Assembly: GCA_943913205.1 (NCBI GenBank)
Contig: CALTWN010000023.1
Location: forward strand, 1 to 15,708
Direction: 5' to 3'
Origin: an uncultured Bartonella sp.
GTDB lineage: Bacteria; Pseudomonadota; Alphaproteobacteria; Rhizobiales; Rhizobiaceae
DNA length: 15,708 bases
Shown: piece after piece, positions 13,854-15,708 of the stretch
Numbering within the stretch: the first letter of the stretch is position 1
Layout: every line of letters starts with the position of its first letter
The notes under the pieces: model-generated
What the model was told of the DNA's origin: nothing
The model's input: the letters and a program-made list of their open reading frames with translations, nothing else
The model's database searches: none
Translations under genes and position numbers: made by a program

Positions 13854-15708
13854 ATGCGTTTTACCGAATCCTTTATTCATGAAATAAAAACACGCATTCC
13901 TATTTCACGTATAATTGGCACTAAGGTAAATTTTAATCCTAAAAAAAGCAATAATCTCAGAGGAAATTATTGGGCGTGTTGTCCTTTTCATGTGGAAAAA
14001 AACCCTAGTTTTTCGTGTAACGATAATAGGGGAACTTATCATTGTTTTGGCTGCCAAGAATCGGGAGATGTTTTTAGTTTTTTAATGAAAATAGAAGGCC
14101 TAACTTTTTTTCAGGCTGTTGAAAAATTAGCTAATATGGCGGGCTTGGCACTTCCACAGCATAATGAAGAGGAAAAATTACGGCAGGCTAATAAAGCAGA
14201 TATTTATCAAATATTAGAAAAAGCGTGTAGCTTTTTTGAGCAATTATTACAAAAAGATGAAGGTAAAGAAGCGCGTATTTATCTTGAAAAACGTAATTTA
14301 ACAATATCTACAATACAAGAATTTCGTTTAGGTTATTCTAGCACTCATAAATTTTTATTAAAAAATTTTTTAAATAAAATGAATATAAGTGATGAGCAAA
14401 TGCTTAGCGCTGGTTTGTTAGCTCGTAATGTGGAAGACGGAAGCTTATATGAGAGGTTTTCCGGACGCATCATGTTTCCCATTAAAGATAGTCAAGGCAG
14501 AATTATAGCTTTTGGCGGAAGAAGTTTACAAGACAGAGCTAAAGCTAAATATATAAATACAGCAGAAACAGCCATATTTTTTAAGGGTAAAACGCTTTAT
14601 AATTTAAAAACAGCAAGAGAATATTGCTATCAAAATAGAAAATCTGGCAATTACCAAAAATTAGACCAAAAAGATGTTTTAACAGAGCTTATAGTAGTTG
14701 AAGGGTATATGGATGTTATAAGCTTATATCAGGCTGGTTTAAAAAATGCTGTAGCTCCACTTGGAACCGCGCTAACTGAAGAACAAGTTCGTTTGATTTG
14801 GCAAAGCTCCGCTCATCCAATTTTATGTTTTGATGGCGATGATGCAGGTTTGCGTGCGGCTTATAGAACGGTAGAAAGAATGATGCCTATTTTAGAGTTA
14901 GATGTATCTCTTCGCTTTGCTCTATTGCCCAAAGGCAAGGACCCTGATGATATTATTAAGACTGAAGGTAAGCAATTGTTTTTGGATCGTTTGTATAAAG
15001 CAAAATCTTTAATAGATATTTTATGGCAAAAAGAAATAGAAAATATAGATACTAGTTCGCCTGAAAAATCTGCTTATACAGAAAAAAAAATATTAAATGC
15101 CGTGCAAACAATTGTGCAGCCAAGTTTAAGACAGCATTATGCGCAAATTTTAAAAGCAAAACTAAAGCAATTTTTTTTCGAAGCGCGGCGTAACGAAGTT
15201 TTTAGAAAAAAAAATAATGCGCCACGTTCATTGGCTGTAGATTTAGAAAAAAGCTTACAGGCTAATTTAGGTATAAGAGAAGATATAGTTATCGCTATTT
15301 TGTTACAAAATCCTACAATATTATATGAAAAATTTGAGGAAATAGCGAATATTGAATTTACAAATATACAGCTAAATAGCATACATAAAGCTATGATAGA
15401 AATTGTACGTGAAGAAGTAGGTGAACTGGATGTAGAAAAGTTTCGTAATTTGGTGCAACAACGTGCGCAAAATGTAAGTTTAGGTAAAATAGAAGAAAGA
15501 GTTAAATATATTGGTCTTAATACTAAGGATTGTGGAGAAGGTGGTAAAAAAATCTTAGAACAAATCTTGTATTTGTATAATAAAATGCATATTTTAAAAG
15601 AAGAGTTAGCACATACAGAAAAGCAAATTCGTGATGATGAAAGTTTTTTTTCAATGTTAGTAAATATAAAAAAAACTTTAAAAGCATTAGAAACATCTTT
15701 TGTAGTTA
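13854..15708 (+). CDS. dnaG: DNA primase DnaG (3' end outside window)
   Basis: Open frame of 618 residues from the ATG at 13854 to the window edge with no stop, so near the full 580-660 of the family. DnaG synthesises RNA primers at the replication fork and interacts with the replicative helicase through its C-terminal domain. The N-terminal CHC2 zinc-binding domain shows CPFH and YHCFGCQESGD with ligands C43, H46, C64 and C67. The RNA-polymerase core has RFSGRIMFPIKDSQGRIIAFGGR and KYINTAET..F.KG..LYNL. The Toprim metal site is VEGYMD (E283) and FDGDDAG (D327, D329), followed by KGKDPDD. The start MRFTESFIHEIKTRIPIS matches the usual alphaproteobacterial DnaG beginning, so it is secure despite the weak ribosome binding site. 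rpoD often follows dnaG in alphaproteobacteria and may lie just beyond the window. Confidence 0.97.
   Translation, partial: MRFTESFIHEIKTRIPISRIIGTKVNFNPKKSNNLRGNYWACCPFHVEKNPSFSCNDNRGTYHCFGCQESGDVFSFLMKIEGLTFFQAVEKLANMAGLALPQHNEEEKLRQANKADIYQILEKACSFFEQLLQKDEGKEARIYLEKRNLTISTIQEFRLGYSSTHKFLLKNFLNKMNISDEQMLSAGLLARNVEDGSLYERFSGRIMFPIKDSQGRIIAFGGRSLQDRAKAKYINTAETAIFFKGKTLYNLKTAREYCYQNRKSGNYQKLDQKDVLTELIVVEGYMDVISLYQAGLKNAVAPLGTALTEEQVRLIWQSSAHPILCFDGDDAGLRAAYRTVERMMPILELDVSLRFALLPKGKDPDDIIKTEGKQLFLDRLYKAKSLIDILWQKEIENIDTSSPEKSAYTEKKILNAVQTIVQPSLRQHYAQILKAKLKQFFFEARRNEVFRKKNNAPRSLAVDLEKSLQANLGIREDIVIAILLQNPTILYEKFEEIANIEFTNIQLNSIHKAMIEIVREEVGELDVEKFRNLVQQRAQNVSLGKIEERVKYIGLNTKDCGEGGKKILEQILYLYNKMHILKEELAHTEKQIRDDESFFSMLVNIKKTLKALETSFVV

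Noticed and set aside
15137..15382. 81-codon minus-strand open frame opposite dnaG
   Set aside because: The plus strand encodes a continuous DnaG from 13854 through the window end, so this frame is a shadow.
1..15708. Mobile elements, CRISPR array, tRNA/rRNA genes, defence or toxin-antitoxin systems, or a wholly new system
   Set aside because: No transposase, spaced direct repeats, target-site duplications, cloverleaf or defence domain was seen. Every sizeable stretch is explained by recognisable genes, mostly housekeeping.

Overview
The window looks like a stretch of an AT-rich alphaproteobacterial chromosome (about two thirds A+T by eye, with A/T-ending codons throughout). The alphaproteobacterial call rests on three things. 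CarB is 1164 residues, carrying a highly charged insertion of about 50 residues in its first ATP-grasp half that I know from alphaproteobacterial CarB. greA sits next to an LPS-type glycosyltransferase, as in rhizobial core-LPS loci. carAB lies close to a divergent dnaG, a common alphaproteobacterial order. I cannot name the genus; low GC would fit a host-associated lineage, but that is inference.

Layout: (1) 2-655, + strand, C-terminal part of a TrkH-type K+ transporter cut by the window edge. (2) 664-3422, - strand, read right to left: class I aminotransferase, greA, family-4 glycosyltransferase; the last two overlap by an ATGA. (3) 3491-6630, - strand, a complete four-gene ferrous-iron uptake operon of FtrABCD type: P19-like periplasmic protein, small cupredoxin, FTR1-type permease, membrane polyferredoxin. 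(4) 6816-8615, + strand, divergent from ftrA, a TPR plus GT41 (OGT-like) glycosyltransferase. (5) 8612-13310, - strand, carA-carB with a good promoter upstream of carA. (6) 13498-13749, - strand, a small GlsB/YeaQ/YmgE-family membrane protein with its own terminator. (7) 13854-15708, + strand, dnaG, open to the window edge and nearly full length.

The genes are mostly housekeeping: pyrimidine/arginine precursor synthesis (CarAB), replication priming (DnaG), transcription elongation (GreA), amino-acid metabolism, K+ uptake and cell-surface glycosylation. The specialised part is the iron operon. FtrA is expected to bind Cu/Fe in the periplasm, FtrB to act as a cupredoxin partner, FtrC to carry iron across the inner membrane, and FtrD to pass electrons through Fe-S clusters. 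Its promoter region holds a TGA-N9-TCA element matching the RirA iron-responsive operator described in rhizobia, suggesting but not proving iron control.

I found no mobile element, CRISPR array, tRNA, rRNA or toxin-antitoxin gene, and no convincing previously undescribed system. No stretch above 300 bases lacks a gene; the longest gaps are 6631-6815 and 13311-13497.
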